DNA from: an uncultured Clostridium sp.
GTDB lineage: Bacteria > Bacillota > Clostridia > Christensenellales > Borkfalkiaceae
Assembly: GCA_900555925.1 (NCBI GenBank)
Contig: USMU01000024.1
Coordinates: 1 to 22,916, forward strand
Reading direction: 5' to 3'
Length of the DNA: 22,916 bases
The notes beneath the pieces were generated by a model. That model searched no databases. It was not told the DNA's origin and saw only the letters and a program-made list of their open reading frames with translations. The translations under genes and the position numbers were made by a program. This document shows, one piece after another, positions 7,825 through 17,300 of this stretch (position 1 is the first letter of the stretch; every line of letters begins with the position of its first letter).

Positions 7825-9576
7825 TTACCTTTCATTGATTTTTTTAATTTCTTTAAGCGGAACCTTAGGAGTTCTGTCAAAAGACATCAATCCGTTTGTT
7901 TCGTGGTAGACATCGGTGAGCTGGGTATAACAGAATCCGCAGACCTTTTCCATTTTTTTGTACGCGGAAGTAATTTCGTCGTATTTTCTGACGAGATCCT
8001 CGGCGTCCTTTGCCTCACCGTCATATCCCCAGCCCTCCGTTCCCGCGAGCTTAAAGCCCCCGTATTCGCTGACGACAATCGGCTGTCCTTGATATTCGTA
8101 TCCCTTAGCCATTACGAACCGATAATTTGTGGGAGCGATCTTGTTGTCGAGAATATCCTTCATGTCGTTTTTATAGCGATCATTTACCCGCTCGACGCAA
8201 CCGTCATAATCGTGTACGGTGACAATATCCGAGCAGGTATGCTCCCAACCGTCGTTACACATTATGGGCCGCATGGCATCGAAAGCCTTGGTGAGATAAT
8301 AAATCCCCTCCGTAAATCTCTGCTGTAATTTATCGGTATAGACGTTGGGGATACCCCAGCTTTCATTGAAGGGCACCCACGCAATTACGCAGGGATGATT
8401 GTACTGTTGCCGGACTGCTTCCAGCCACTCCGTCGCAATCGCCGAAATTGCCCTGTCGTTAAATTCATATGTCGCGGGATACTCTGCCCAGACGAGCAGT
8501 CCCTCGGTATCGCAGAGAAACAGAAAGCGTTCGTCCTCGATTTTCTGGTGAATCCTCAGACCGTTGAAGCCCGCCTGCTTTGCGAGGAGAATATCTTTTC
8601 TTCCCGCCTCCTCGTCAGGCATTGTGAGCCCCGTCTCCGGCCAATAATTTTGCGCGAGCACTAATTTTTGATAAACCTGCGCATTGTTGAAACGGATTCC
8701 CTTTTCGTCCGTTTCGATTTTTCTCATTCCGAAATAGGAGCCGACCCGATCGAGCACTTTCCCTCTCCCGCGCAGAATAAATTCCACATCGTAAAGATTC
8801 GGGCAATCCGTATTCCAAAGTTTTATTTTGAAATCAAACTCGCCGCATCTTAAATCAAAGACCTGCGTGAAACATTCCGTACAAATTTCCGTGACTGTGC
8901 GGACAATCGTTTTTCCGCCGAAGGAGATGACGGTTTCAAGCTCGCAAGATAAAGCGTTTTCCGTCTCGTAATCGATGCGAACGGAGGACGCGTCGATATC
9001 GGGAGTCATTTTTACGCTTTTCAGACGGCTCGCGGAGACGATTTCTCCCCAAACGGGCTTCCAGATTCCCGAAGTAGGTTTATACCAGCACCCGAAATCC
9101 TGCTTCAACCATCTTTGTTTTCCCCGCGGCTGGTCGGTAGCCATAGAATCCTCGCAGCGCACGGTAAGGATATTTTCCGCATTTTCCCTAATCGCATTGC
9201 TACCGTCGATTGTAAATCTGCAATATCCGCCCTCGTGACCGCCGACGAAAACGCCGTTCAGCCAAACTTTCGCCCTGTAATCTACGCCCTCGAAATTGAG
9301 CAATAACTTTTTCTCCTTCCCGATTCGCCCCGTCTTAAAAGTCCGCTGATACCACATAATGCCGTGAATATCCCCGTCCTTAATTCCGCTCGCGGGCGTT
9401 TCATAGGCATAGGGCACAACAATCGCCGCCGCATTTTCGGGGAATTTTTTATAATATTCTTTTTGTTCTCCTATATTTTCGTCGTCGAAGCAAAACCTCC
9501 ATTTGCCGTCGAGCGAAAACCACTCCTCTCTCACAAACTGAGGGCGCGGATAGTCCTTTTGGTAACATTTAACCAT
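7825..9576 (-). CDS. Glycoside hydrolase family 2 enzyme, cytoplasmic
   Basis: A 583-residue GH2 protein. The sugar-binding beta-sandwich domain (about 15-180) contains GIMWYQRTF and the VWLNG-VGGHEGGY pattern. An immunoglobulin-like domain follows (about 185-285), then the TIM barrel (about 290-583). The acid/base glutamate is E405 in FNESWG and the nucleophile is E504 in VVSEYGG; both are intact. There is no signal peptide, so it acts inside the cell on imported oligosaccharides. GH2 covers beta-galactosidase, beta-glucuronidase, beta-mannosidase and arabinosidase activities; sequence alone does not decide. The start is ATG at 9576 with a weak AAGG site. It precedes the binding-protein gene by 14 bp. 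Confidence 0.9.
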   Translation of the reverse strand: MVKCYQKDYPRPQFVREEWFSLDGKWRFCFDDENIGEQKEYYKKFPENAAAIVVPYAYETPASGIKDGDIHGIMWYQRTFKTGRIGKEKKLLLNFEGVDYRAKVWLNGVFVGGHEGGYCRFTIDGSNAIRENAENILTVRCEDSMATDQPRGKQRWLKQDFGCWYKPTSGIWKPVWGEIVSASRLKSVKMTPDIDASSVRIDYETENALSCELETVISFGGKTIVRTVTEICTECFTQVFDLRCGEFDFKIKLWNTDCPNLYDVEFILRGRGKVLDRVGSYFGMRKIETDEKGIRFNNAQVYQKLVLAQNYWPETGLTMPDEEAGRKDILLAKQAGFNGLRIHQKIEDERFLFLCDTEGLLVWAEYPATYEFNDRAISAIATEWLEAVRQQYNHPCVIAWVPFNESWGIPNVYTDKLQQRFTEGIYYLTKAFDAMRPIMCNDGWEHTCSDIVTVHDYDGCVERVNDRYKNDMKDILDNKIAPTNYRFVMAKGYEYQGQPIVVSEYGGFKLAGTEGWGYDGEAKDAEDLVRKYDEITSAYKKMEKVCGFCYTQLTDVYHETNGLMSFDRTPKVPLKEIKKINER

Positions 9577-9697
9577 GAATAATCAACCTTACTGAATTTT
9601 TATTTTGTTTATATAGCCTTTCCCTATAAGCCATACAGCCGCATAATTTTAATTTTGTTTATGCGGTCTTTACTTATTTATAATAGCCGCACAGCTT
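9577..9697 (-). repeat. AT-rich spacer with imperfect direct repeats and a hairpin
   Basis: This 121-bp spacer separates the GH39-like and GH2 genes. Perfect 8-bp arms CCGCATAA (9639-9646) and TTATGCGG (9659-9666) can form a hairpin. The sequence ATTTTGTTTAT recurs at about 9602 and 9652 (one base less conserved at the left end), and GCC-ending AT-rich units recur several times. There is no T run after the hairpin and no convincing promoter. It could be an RNA processing or stability site within a polycistronic transcript; this is inference. Confidence 0.35.
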
Positions 9698-11947
9698 TTA
9701 TTTATATAACCGGAACATCGCCCGCGTATTTGCGCCGGTGTTCTGCATATCGAAGGAGAGCATGGCTTTATCCGAGGAGGACCAGCCTTCCGGGGCATAA
9801 AGGGAAAGATCTATGTCCCAGATATTTCCGTCAAATTCCACAACCTCGTCGGGGGCTTTTTCCGTTCCCCAAGGATAGGCAGGCAAGCCCGCGAGCTTTT
9901 CGTCCTGCGCATTGGGATTGCGGGAATCGCGGTATAAGCCGTTGTGGAAATAGACGCTCTTTACGTAAGTCCCGCTCTCCTCGTCAAAGAAGTCCACACG
10001 GAATCCGAGCGTAGAATTTTTATTCAACATTCTCACGTTCCCTTCCGTAGAGAGGTCGACGGTGAATTTCATGGGAAGGTCTCTAACGATGACGGACGAG
10101 CTCGCATGTGCCTGTCCCTCGTATGCCCCGTCAATTCCCGTAGCGGAACCCATTCCGAGATACATCGTCCAGCTCTTCCTGTCGAAATGCGAATAGCTCC
10201 CCGAAAGTCCCGCCGCATAATCGGCATAGTCCTGCCTGCTTCCCTCCAAGCCCCTATAACGATCCTCATACCAATAGGAGGTTTTAATATCGTCGGCAAA
10301 GACAGAAGTGTTTTCATAAGCCTTGAAATCCTCCGCTCCGTCCTTGTTGACGGTGATATAGACGACGCCGCCCGCGGGCACCGTGCCCTGCCAGATCAAA
10401 TCCCCCGTATCGCAGGCCCCCACTTGCTCGGCGACGAGCTCGGGGCTCTTCTTATTATCGAAATAGCTTGCATGCGTCTCGTCTATTCGGTAAACACGGC
10501 GTTTTCCGCTCTGGAATTTTGCATTGTCAAAATCAATTTTCACAAACCTGTCGCCGTTTTCCTCGTCGGGCGAATTGTTGTTCCAGATAGCGAGGGAAAT
10601 TTTATCGTCGGAGGAAGAAACCATAGATTTTAAGCCCGTATTCTCCTTACTGAATGTACTTTCATATCTCCATACAGGCATATCCGCATAAATTTTGAGC
10701 GCATTGAAAGCGGCTTTGACGTTTCCGTTCACATGTTCGATAAGACCGTAAGGGTCATAACCCGCGGTAGATTCCATAAACTGCGCCCAGTGTACCCATT
10801 GTATTTGCGTGCGGTTCACCGCCTCCATCACGGTGTCCAGCGTTTTCGGCGCGGCGGTATAATAGTTGTAAGGGCTCATCAGTCCGCCGCTCGAACCGGT
10901 CTGGTCGTTCAGCCAGTTGTATTCCGTGATATGCAGAGCGGTTTTCAGAAAATAATCGTCCTTGGAAAGTCCGGCGATGACCTTTTCCAGCTCGCTCGTA
11001 ATCCCCTCGGCGCGTCGCTCGTCGGAAATAAACCAGGTTTCTCCGTCCATGTAAGTATGGAAGGAATAAAAATCGAGCGGAAGATTTTTGGAAATGACGC
11101 GATTGAGGAATCCGACCCACCCCTCCACGCCGATTTCTCCGAGCGCAAACGCGGGGCCACCGATCGTTGCGTCGGGATCGGCACGCAGGATTCCCTTTGC
11201 TCCGTACTCGTACATATCGTTATAGACGCCCTTGGAGGGATCTCCGTTGGGGGCAAAATCGTCGATATCGAGGAACATGGTCGTATCCTCGTCCATGGCG
11301 CCCCAGATTTTGAGAATTTCGAGGTCGGGCTCGTTGAATATTTCATGATATCCGATTTTTACACCCGCGTCGCGATAATGCTTGGCGTAATTATAATATA
11401 TTTCTTCCCATACCTCCTGCCAGTTATCGATATTGTTATCGAGGTTGTGCGCATTTCCGTCCACTTGCAGAGGCGCGGGAATATAGCACCAGGACATGTA
11501 CGGGAGAATATTGTGGTCGCTCATGTATTTTACGACCTTATCCAGCCGAGTAAAATCATAATTCAAAGAATTTTTATCTACTTTGTAATGGTCTGTTTCC
11601 TGATTCCAGTCGTAAATTTCGTAATCGTCCGTCACGACCTGTCCCGCAGTACCTTCGTCTTTTCCGACGGTAAGGTCAATACGGAAGGAATCGGCATACA
11701 ATTCGTCGATTCTGTCCCAATCGCGGTCATAATTTTCAAAGAGCGGCTGAATACAACCCGCATTATATTGCGCGACCTTTTTGAGCAGCGGCGGGTCGAC
11801 GATTTTACTAAAATCCGCATTCAGGGTAATAATTTCGGAAGGGTCTCCCGAAAACTCCTCAAAAGAAGTCTTTCCGCTGCATCCGGTCGCCATGAGCATG
11901 GCGGCAACCATCGTCAGAGTAACCGTTTTTATCAATTTTGTTTTCAT
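9698..11947 (-). CDS. GH39-like glycosidase lipoprotein (clan GH-A)
   Basis: A 749-residue surface lipoprotein. The signal peptide ends in the lipobox MATGC with lipidated Cys23. The catalytic barrel occupies about residues 45-440. HEIFNEPDLE carries the acid/base E206, and HITEYNWLND carries the likely nucleophile E342. FYSFHTYMDG is typical of GH39-type enzymes. The last about 180 residues look like a beta-sandwich, perhaps carbohydrate-binding. Characterised GH39 activities include beta-xylosidase, alpha-L-iduronidase and related exo-acting enzymes, so a nonreducing-end sugar of a plant glycan is plausible. GH5, GH30 and GH51 relatives cannot be excluded. It starts 12 bp after the CBM9 lipoprotein gene. 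Confidence 0.75.
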   Translation of the reverse strand: MKTKLIKTVTLTMVAAMLMATGCSGKTSFEEFSGDPSEIITLNADFSKIVDPPLLKKVAQYNAGCIQPLFENYDRDWDRIDELYADSFRIDLTVGKDEGTAGQVVTDDYEIYDWNQETDHYKVDKNSLNYDFTRLDKVVKYMSDHNILPYMSWCYIPAPLQVDGNAHNLDNNIDNWQEVWEEIYYNYAKHYRDAGVKIGYHEIFNEPDLEILKIWGAMDEDTTMFLDIDDFAPNGDPSKGVYNDMYEYGAKGILRADPDATIGGPAFALGEIGVEGWVGFLNRVISKNLPLDFYSFHTYMDGETWFISDERRAEGITSELEKVIAGLSKDDYFLKTALHITEYNWLNDQTGSSGGLMSPYNYYTAAPKTLDTVMEAVNRTQIQWVHWAQFMESTAGYDPYGLIEHVNGNVKAAFNALKIYADMPVWRYESTFSKENTGLKSMVSSSDDKISLAIWNNNSPDEENGDRFVKIDFDNAKFQSGKRRVYRIDETHASYFDNKKSPELVAEQVGACDTGDLIWQGTVPAGGVVYITVNKDGAEDFKAYENTSVFADDIKTSYWYEDRYRGLEGSRQDYADYAAGLSGSYSHFDRKSWTMYLGMGSATGIDGAYEGQAHASSSVIVRDLPMKFTVDLSTEGNVRMLNKNSTLGFRVDFFDEESGTYVKSVYFHNGLYRDSRNPNAQDEKLAGLPAYPWGTEKAPDEVVEFDGNIWDIDLSLYAPEGWSSSDKAMLSFDMQNTGANTRAMFRLYK

Positions 11948-11959
11948 GTTTTCTCCTCC

Positions 11960-14143
11960 TTACAGCGCCTCGGTCAATTCGTTCACGAGGAATAAATGGT
12001 CCAGATAACTTACGCCCCAGCTTTGGTAAGCCTCTATTCCGCCCGCATTGGTCATCATAAATCCTTCCCTGCCCGCTTCGCCGTTCTTGTCGTCGGTAAT
12101 GTTGACGGTAAGATCTATCATGGCTCCGACCTTATCGGGTATCTGCTCTCCGAAGTCAGCCCATTGAATTCTGTATTCCACGACATAGCCCGTCTCAGCA
12201 GTGGTCATCGCATATTCCCACATCGCCTCGTCGTCTCCGAGCCAGTGCATTTTTTCCATGCTGTTGTTTCTCGCGATGCGGAACATTCCCTCGCATTTCC
12301 AGCCGTCGTTGCCGTTGACGGTTCCCTTGTCGGGTCTTGCGCTGGTTACGGGGTCGTCGCCGCCCCAGACGGTGTTTGCGTTGGGAAGCTTCTTTCCCGC
12401 ACCGAAGTTGACCCAGAGCGTTACGCTGTCGCCGTTTTCGCCGCCATGGGGGCTTACGGTATTGTCGGAGACCTCCACGAGGACATACAAGGCACTGTCG
12501 TCCCATTTGACGAACGCTTTTCCCGTCGCGTTGGTATCATCGCCCTCCTGTACGGTCGCAATATCGAACGCGGCAGTATCTCCGTAGGCGGCATCTTTTT
12601 TGCCGTCCACCAAAATTTCCTCCCCTTCACCGAGGCGGGAGGCATAAAAGACCTTGCGGGCATTATCGTTTTCATTCGCAATCATTTGGAGGACAAATTT
12701 CCCGGAAGCTGCATCTTCTCCGCTGTTTTTATAAGTGACTTTCAAATCGAGGGTATCCTTCAACGCGAAATTCTCGCCGACTGTAATGGCAGAAGCGAAT
12801 ACACGGGTATCGCCTGCGGGTTCCAGCTTAATCGGAGCCGCGAGAGCGGAGCTTTCAAACTGTACGTATTCGGCCTTTTCCTGCATCGTAGTGAGCAGAT
12901 ATACTTTATTGTCCTTCCAAAGCGCCTTGACGCTGTTTCCGCCGATTTCAAGGCTCGTCGAATCCTGATAGAGTATGTTGTCCGTATCGTTTTCGGCAAT
13001 TTCAAAGTTTTCGCGGACAGCTTTCACGGCAACGGGAGTCCCCTCCTCCTCATCGTTTGCCAGCAGTCTGATATTGGAGAGCTTTTTGGGGCCTCTGTCC
13101 ATATCGGCGTTAATTGCCTCCATCACGACGGAGGAACGTTCTCCGACGTCATTCTTATCCCAGACTCGCACGCCGATGCCGATTTCCTGCCCTGCGTGAG
13201 GGCGGTATTCGGCGGGTACGTTTGCATTGGAAAGGTCGATCTGATATTCTACCGTGTAACCCGTCTCCGTGAGTTTCGACGTTCCGAAAGTCGTTCCCGA
13301 ATTTTTGCTTTCGTTGGAGAGCCATTCGAAGCCGGCATCGCTGCCGTTCCCGAATCGGTTATCCACGGAATGTTCGCTGCCCGCGTTGATAAACCACTGT
13401 CCTTCCACCATGGGCCCCGGCTCGCCGCGGTAGGAGCCGCCCCAGCCCTCCGTATATCCGGGTTCAGCGAGGGAATCGTTATGAAGTAAATCCAACCGAA
13501 TTTCAAAAGCGTCGTTTTCCATTATGCCGACGCCGTCCTGGTATCCGTGTACGCTGCCGTCAGTCACTTCCGCGAACACATACAGATATGTATCCTCCCA
13601 CATGACGCGAACCGTTGCTTTCGTCTCGGTATCGCCGGTAGAGAGCGTCTCGACGGGAATGATCGCCGTATCCTGATACGCTTCGTCCAGAACGCCGTCC
13701 ACTTGAATTTTGTCGTTCACCTTCAAGCGCGTGGCATTGAAGGTATTTTCCGTACCGAAACGTTCCGACCAGATAGCATAAAAGGTCATATCCGATTCAA
13801 ACACCTCCACTTTTCCCGCCGCGAGGTCGGCCGCGTCGATTCCGTTCCAGCCCTGAAAGGTAATTCTCGAATCCGTATTTGCGGGTGCTTCGGGAATATC
13901 CACAAAATCGCCCGTTTTCGCCTCGACGGAACTTACCACCTCGCCGTTGCTCATAAAGGTAATCGTGTAGGTTTCCTCCTCGAAGGAAGACGAGTCCACA
14001 GTTTGCCCGCAAACGTCGCATTTTCCGTCCCCGTCTTTATCCACGTGTTCGGTATGCGCCGATTCCTGACCGCCGCAGGCAGCCATAGTCATGAAGACTC
14101 CCAACACCAAAGCCAAAGCGCTCATCACTTTTGACTTTCTCAT
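11960..14143 (-). CDS. Surface lipoprotein with InlB-type repeat and two CBM9-like domains
   Basis: A 727-residue lipoprotein; signal peptide to the lipobox MAAC, lipidated Cys23. A short linker with DKDGDGKCDVCG (35-46) is followed by one InlB B-repeat-like unit (about 58-125, ending TFYAIW). The first CBM9-like beta-sandwich spans about 138-370 (DKIQVDGVLDEAYQDTA, LYVFAEVTD). A middle region follows, then a second CBM9-like domain at about 515-725 (EILVDGKKDAAYGDTAAFD, LYVLVEVSDN). No catalytic motif is visible. CBM9-like domains bind sugar ends, so it may hold substrate at the surface for the neighbouring glycosidases. It is 12 bp from the GH39-like gene and 191 bp after GH78. The precise ligand is unknown. 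Confidence 0.72.
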   Translation of the reverse strand: MRKSKVMSALALVLGVFMTMAACGGQESAHTEHVDKDGDGKCDVCGQTVDSSSFEEETYTITFMSNGEVVSSVEAKTGDFVDIPEAPANTDSRITFQGWNGIDAADLAAGKVEVFESDMTFYAIWSERFGTENTFNATRLKVNDKIQVDGVLDEAYQDTAIIPVETLSTGDTETKATVRVMWEDTYLYVFAEVTDGSVHGYQDGVGIMENDAFEIRLDLLHNDSLAEPGYTEGWGGSYRGEPGPMVEGQWFINAGSEHSVDNRFGNGSDAGFEWLSNESKNSGTTFGTSKLTETGYTVEYQIDLSNANVPAEYRPHAGQEIGIGVRVWDKNDVGERSSVVMEAINADMDRGPKKLSNIRLLANDEEEGTPVAVKAVRENFEIAENDTDNILYQDSTSLEIGGNSVKALWKDNKVYLLTTMQEKAEYVQFESSALAAPIKLEPAGDTRVFASAITVGENFALKDTLDLKVTYKNSGEDAASGKFVLQMIANENDNARKVFYASRLGEGEEILVDGKKDAAYGDTAAFDIATVQEGDDTNATGKAFVKWDDSALYVLVEVSDNTVSPHGGENGDSVTLWVNFGAGKKLPNANTVWGGDDPVTSARPDKGTVNGNDGWKCEGMFRIARNNSMEKMHWLGDDEAMWEYAMTTAETGYVVEYRIQWADFGEQIPDKVGAMIDLTVNITDDKNGEAGREGFMMTNAGGIEAYQSWGVSYLDHLFLVNELTEAL

Positions 14144-14334
14144 AAATTTTACCTCCTCATTTCTCTTTTTATTTATTTTTTGATTTTATTTACGTATAAG
14201 TTTTATTTTCCTTACCCGTTTTATTTCCGTTCTGATTTCGGCTTTGAACCGACTTTTGTTCCTTTCGTTCGGAGTCTATTTCCGACATCAAGGTTGTTCC
14301 TTCAATTTATTCAAATCTAAGCCCGTTTCCGACT
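14144..14334 (-). other. Untranslated spacer between GH78 and the CBM9 lipoprotein gene
   Basis: This 191-bp spacer holds no gene. Read on the - strand it is purine-rich, with a GAGGAGG ribosome site just before the lipoprotein ATG. Short words recur on the + strand: TAAGCCCGTT at 14318-14327 and 14336-14345 (the second overlaps the GH78 stop), and TTTCCGAC twice. No promoter or terminator with convincing boxes was found, so read-through from GH78 is likely, though an internal start is possible. Confidence 0.4.
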
Positions 14335-17300
14335 TTAAGCCCGTTCAAACCGAAAAGTTCCCGAAGCAGCCTCAAATTGCGCGATTCCGTCCTCGACGCC
14401 CAAATAGATAATCCCGTCTGTTTCCAAGGCAAGTTGACCGATTGTTTTCCCGTTTACCGTAAGGGAAGCGCCTTCCGAGACGGGGAGTTCAAAGCGCGCC
14501 GTAGTATTTGCGGGAACAGATGCCTCGTATTTCCAGACTGTCCCCTCAAAGAAAGACTTAGCCCTTATCAATCCGAAAGCAGATTCATAAGCAGCCTCAG
14601 CCGATTGTATTCGCATATCCGGATGAGGAGCAAAGATAATATGCTTAAATCCCACATGTTCGGAATCATAACCGATTCCCGCCATAGACGAAAACATCCA
14701 GCCGGCTACCGCTCCGTAAGCGTAATGATTGAAAGAATTCATGGACGCATCTCCGAATCCTTTTTCCAGCGTATAAGAATCCCAGCGTTCCCAAGTCGTC
14801 GTAGCGCCCTGAGCCACAGAGTATAGCCATGAGGGATTGTTTCGCTGTAACAGGAGAGTATAAGCGACGTCGCTTCTTCCTATTTTCGTCAATGCGGGAA
14901 GAATGATTGCCGTACCGAGGAATCCCGTTCCGAGTTTGTTTCCGTTATTCTCGATATTCGTCACGAGCTGTTTTGTAACCGCCGCCACCGACTGCGCATC
15001 GGGAAGCAAATCGAGATACAGCGCATAGAGACAGAGCGTCTGAACTCCCCTTTTCAACGTACCGTCGGATTTTACGTAACGGGTAATAAAAAATTCTTTT
15101 TCCTGACGGTATATCAGGCGGTAATCGTTTGCCTCCTCGGATTTTCCGACGGCATCTGCCATTTCCGCCATCATCATTGCGTCCCAGGCATAATAAATGA
15201 CGCCGAGCTGTTCGCGCACTTCCGAATCGTTAGCTTCAAAAGCGAGATGGTCTCCCCACTGCCGACCGCCGCCCAATTTATTTGTCGCAGCGAGATATCC
15301 CATCCATTTTGTCATCGTTTCCCAATTTTCTTCGATTACAGAGGGATCTCCATACATCGTATACAGCCTGTAAGGAACGATAACCGCCGCATCGGCCCAG
15401 CCCGTCCCGCCCCAATAGGTAGGGTTGCCCCCATACTGTCCCGTAGGAACTGTTCCGGGAATTGCGCCGTCCTCTCTTTGGGCGTCGCTCATATCCGTCA
15501 TGAATTTGCGCAGGAAATTTTTATTATCGCCGAGATACAATCCCGTTTGCGCGAACACCTGTGTATCCGCCGTCCAGCCGAGCCTTTCATCGCGCTGCGG
15601 ACAGTCGCTGGGAACGGATAAATAGTTTGAATACTGACCCCATCGAACGTTGCTGAAAAGCCGATTGACCTCCTCATTCGATGCCTTGACGTATCCCGTA
15701 TCTCTTTCCACGGAAGTGACGACCTGTCCGGTCAGTTTGTGAAAGGTCACGGGGGCGTCCGCCGTAATTTGAATATATCGGAAGCCGTAATACGTGTGGG
15801 AGGGATGATATTCCTCAATTCCCTCTCCGCTTAAAATATAATTTGTCGTCGCAAGCGCCGAACGAAGCGCAGCCTGATATACGGTCCCTTCGGGTCCGTC
15901 GTTTCCCCGTTCATGAGCCCCGTTTCCGTCGTTGAGCATTTCGGCGTGTTTTACGGTGATCTTTGTTCCCCGCGCCCCCTTTACGGCGAAAGCCTCCCGG
16001 CCGGCAAAATTTTGTCCGAAATCGATTACGGCCGTTTCCCCTTCGTTCAAGGTAAACGCTCCGCTCCGTAGCGTACGGACGACGTTCGCCCTGCCGTAGT
16101 GCGTATCGCTCGCCCCGACGATACCTTTGTGGATTTTCACCGATTGCACCGTCATTTCCAAATCGTCTCGCACGACAATCGTGGCAGAATATCCCGAAAC
16201 AAGTTTGCCCGTAAACTCGGTATTAACGTTTACTCTGCACCAAAGACTGTCGTCATATCCCGGCTTCATCCATTCCGTCGAAACGCGAGCATCATAAGTT
16301 TCCCCGTCATAAATATCGGCGAATAGCAATGGACTTTCCGCAGAGCTCCTCCACGTTTCGTCTGTTGCAATTACGTCCCTTGCTCCGTTTTCGTATGTAA
16401 TGACGAGCTTTGCCCAATAAGCCACCTGCTTTCCCCATCTTCTCGCCACTCGCCCCGTCCACCAGCCGCTTGTAACCATAGCGAAAAGGACATTTTCTTT
16501 CCCCGCGGAAAGCATCCGGGTGACGTCGTAGGAATAATACATTTTCCGGTCGCCCATTTCGTTGGAACCGGGTTTCAGCTCGTCATACCGTATTCTGCCG
16601 TCAGGCAGCCTTCTGCCGATGCGCTCGCCGTTGAGATAGCTTTCAAAGACGCCCAATCCGGAAGTATAGAGCTTTGCAGCCACAATCTTTTCCGAAGGAA
16701 AAAAGGATTTACGGAATACAGACGTATCGTTTTCGAGCGGTTGCGTATAAATCTGTTCCCCCACGATGTCAAAAGTTCCTACTTTTAACATTCCGCCGTC
16801 CAAAGCGGTAGATCGATTGCCCGAAAATCCCGTTTCCGAGCCTTCAAAATCGTAGGAAAAAAGTGTATTAGCGCCGCTTTTTACGATGATGTTGTCATAT
16901 CTCCCAATCTCGGGAACAGCTCCGGAGTGTGAACAATGCCTGAAACCGATTTTTCCGAGAGGAATATCTTCCGTGCCCGTATAGACAGAAACGAGTTTAA
17001 GCTCCTTTTCGTTTGCGCCGAAATAGGTTTTGACCGTTCTTCCCCTCACTTCTATTCTTTCGTGAACGGGTTTTGTATAGTCGCCCACCGCCGCCGTAAT
17101 ATCCGTTGCATCCACGCCTTTTGCAGGAGTAACCGTCCGGTCGCCATTCTGTTTGATATGCGGTCGGAGCAACACCCTTCCCGACCGTTCGGAGACATTC
17201 ACCTGCCACATATAAAAACTGCCGTCCCCCTGCATACCGAAACAGAAACCTTGATTACAACTATCGATGATAAAATCAAGATCAATCGTATAATCTGTGA

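Noticed and set aside
10733..13489. Two long + strand frames (10733-11995 and 11996-13489) opposite the GH39-like and CBM9 genes
   Set aside because: They mirror real - strand genes with signal peptides and catalytic motifs; no ribosome sites or domains support them.
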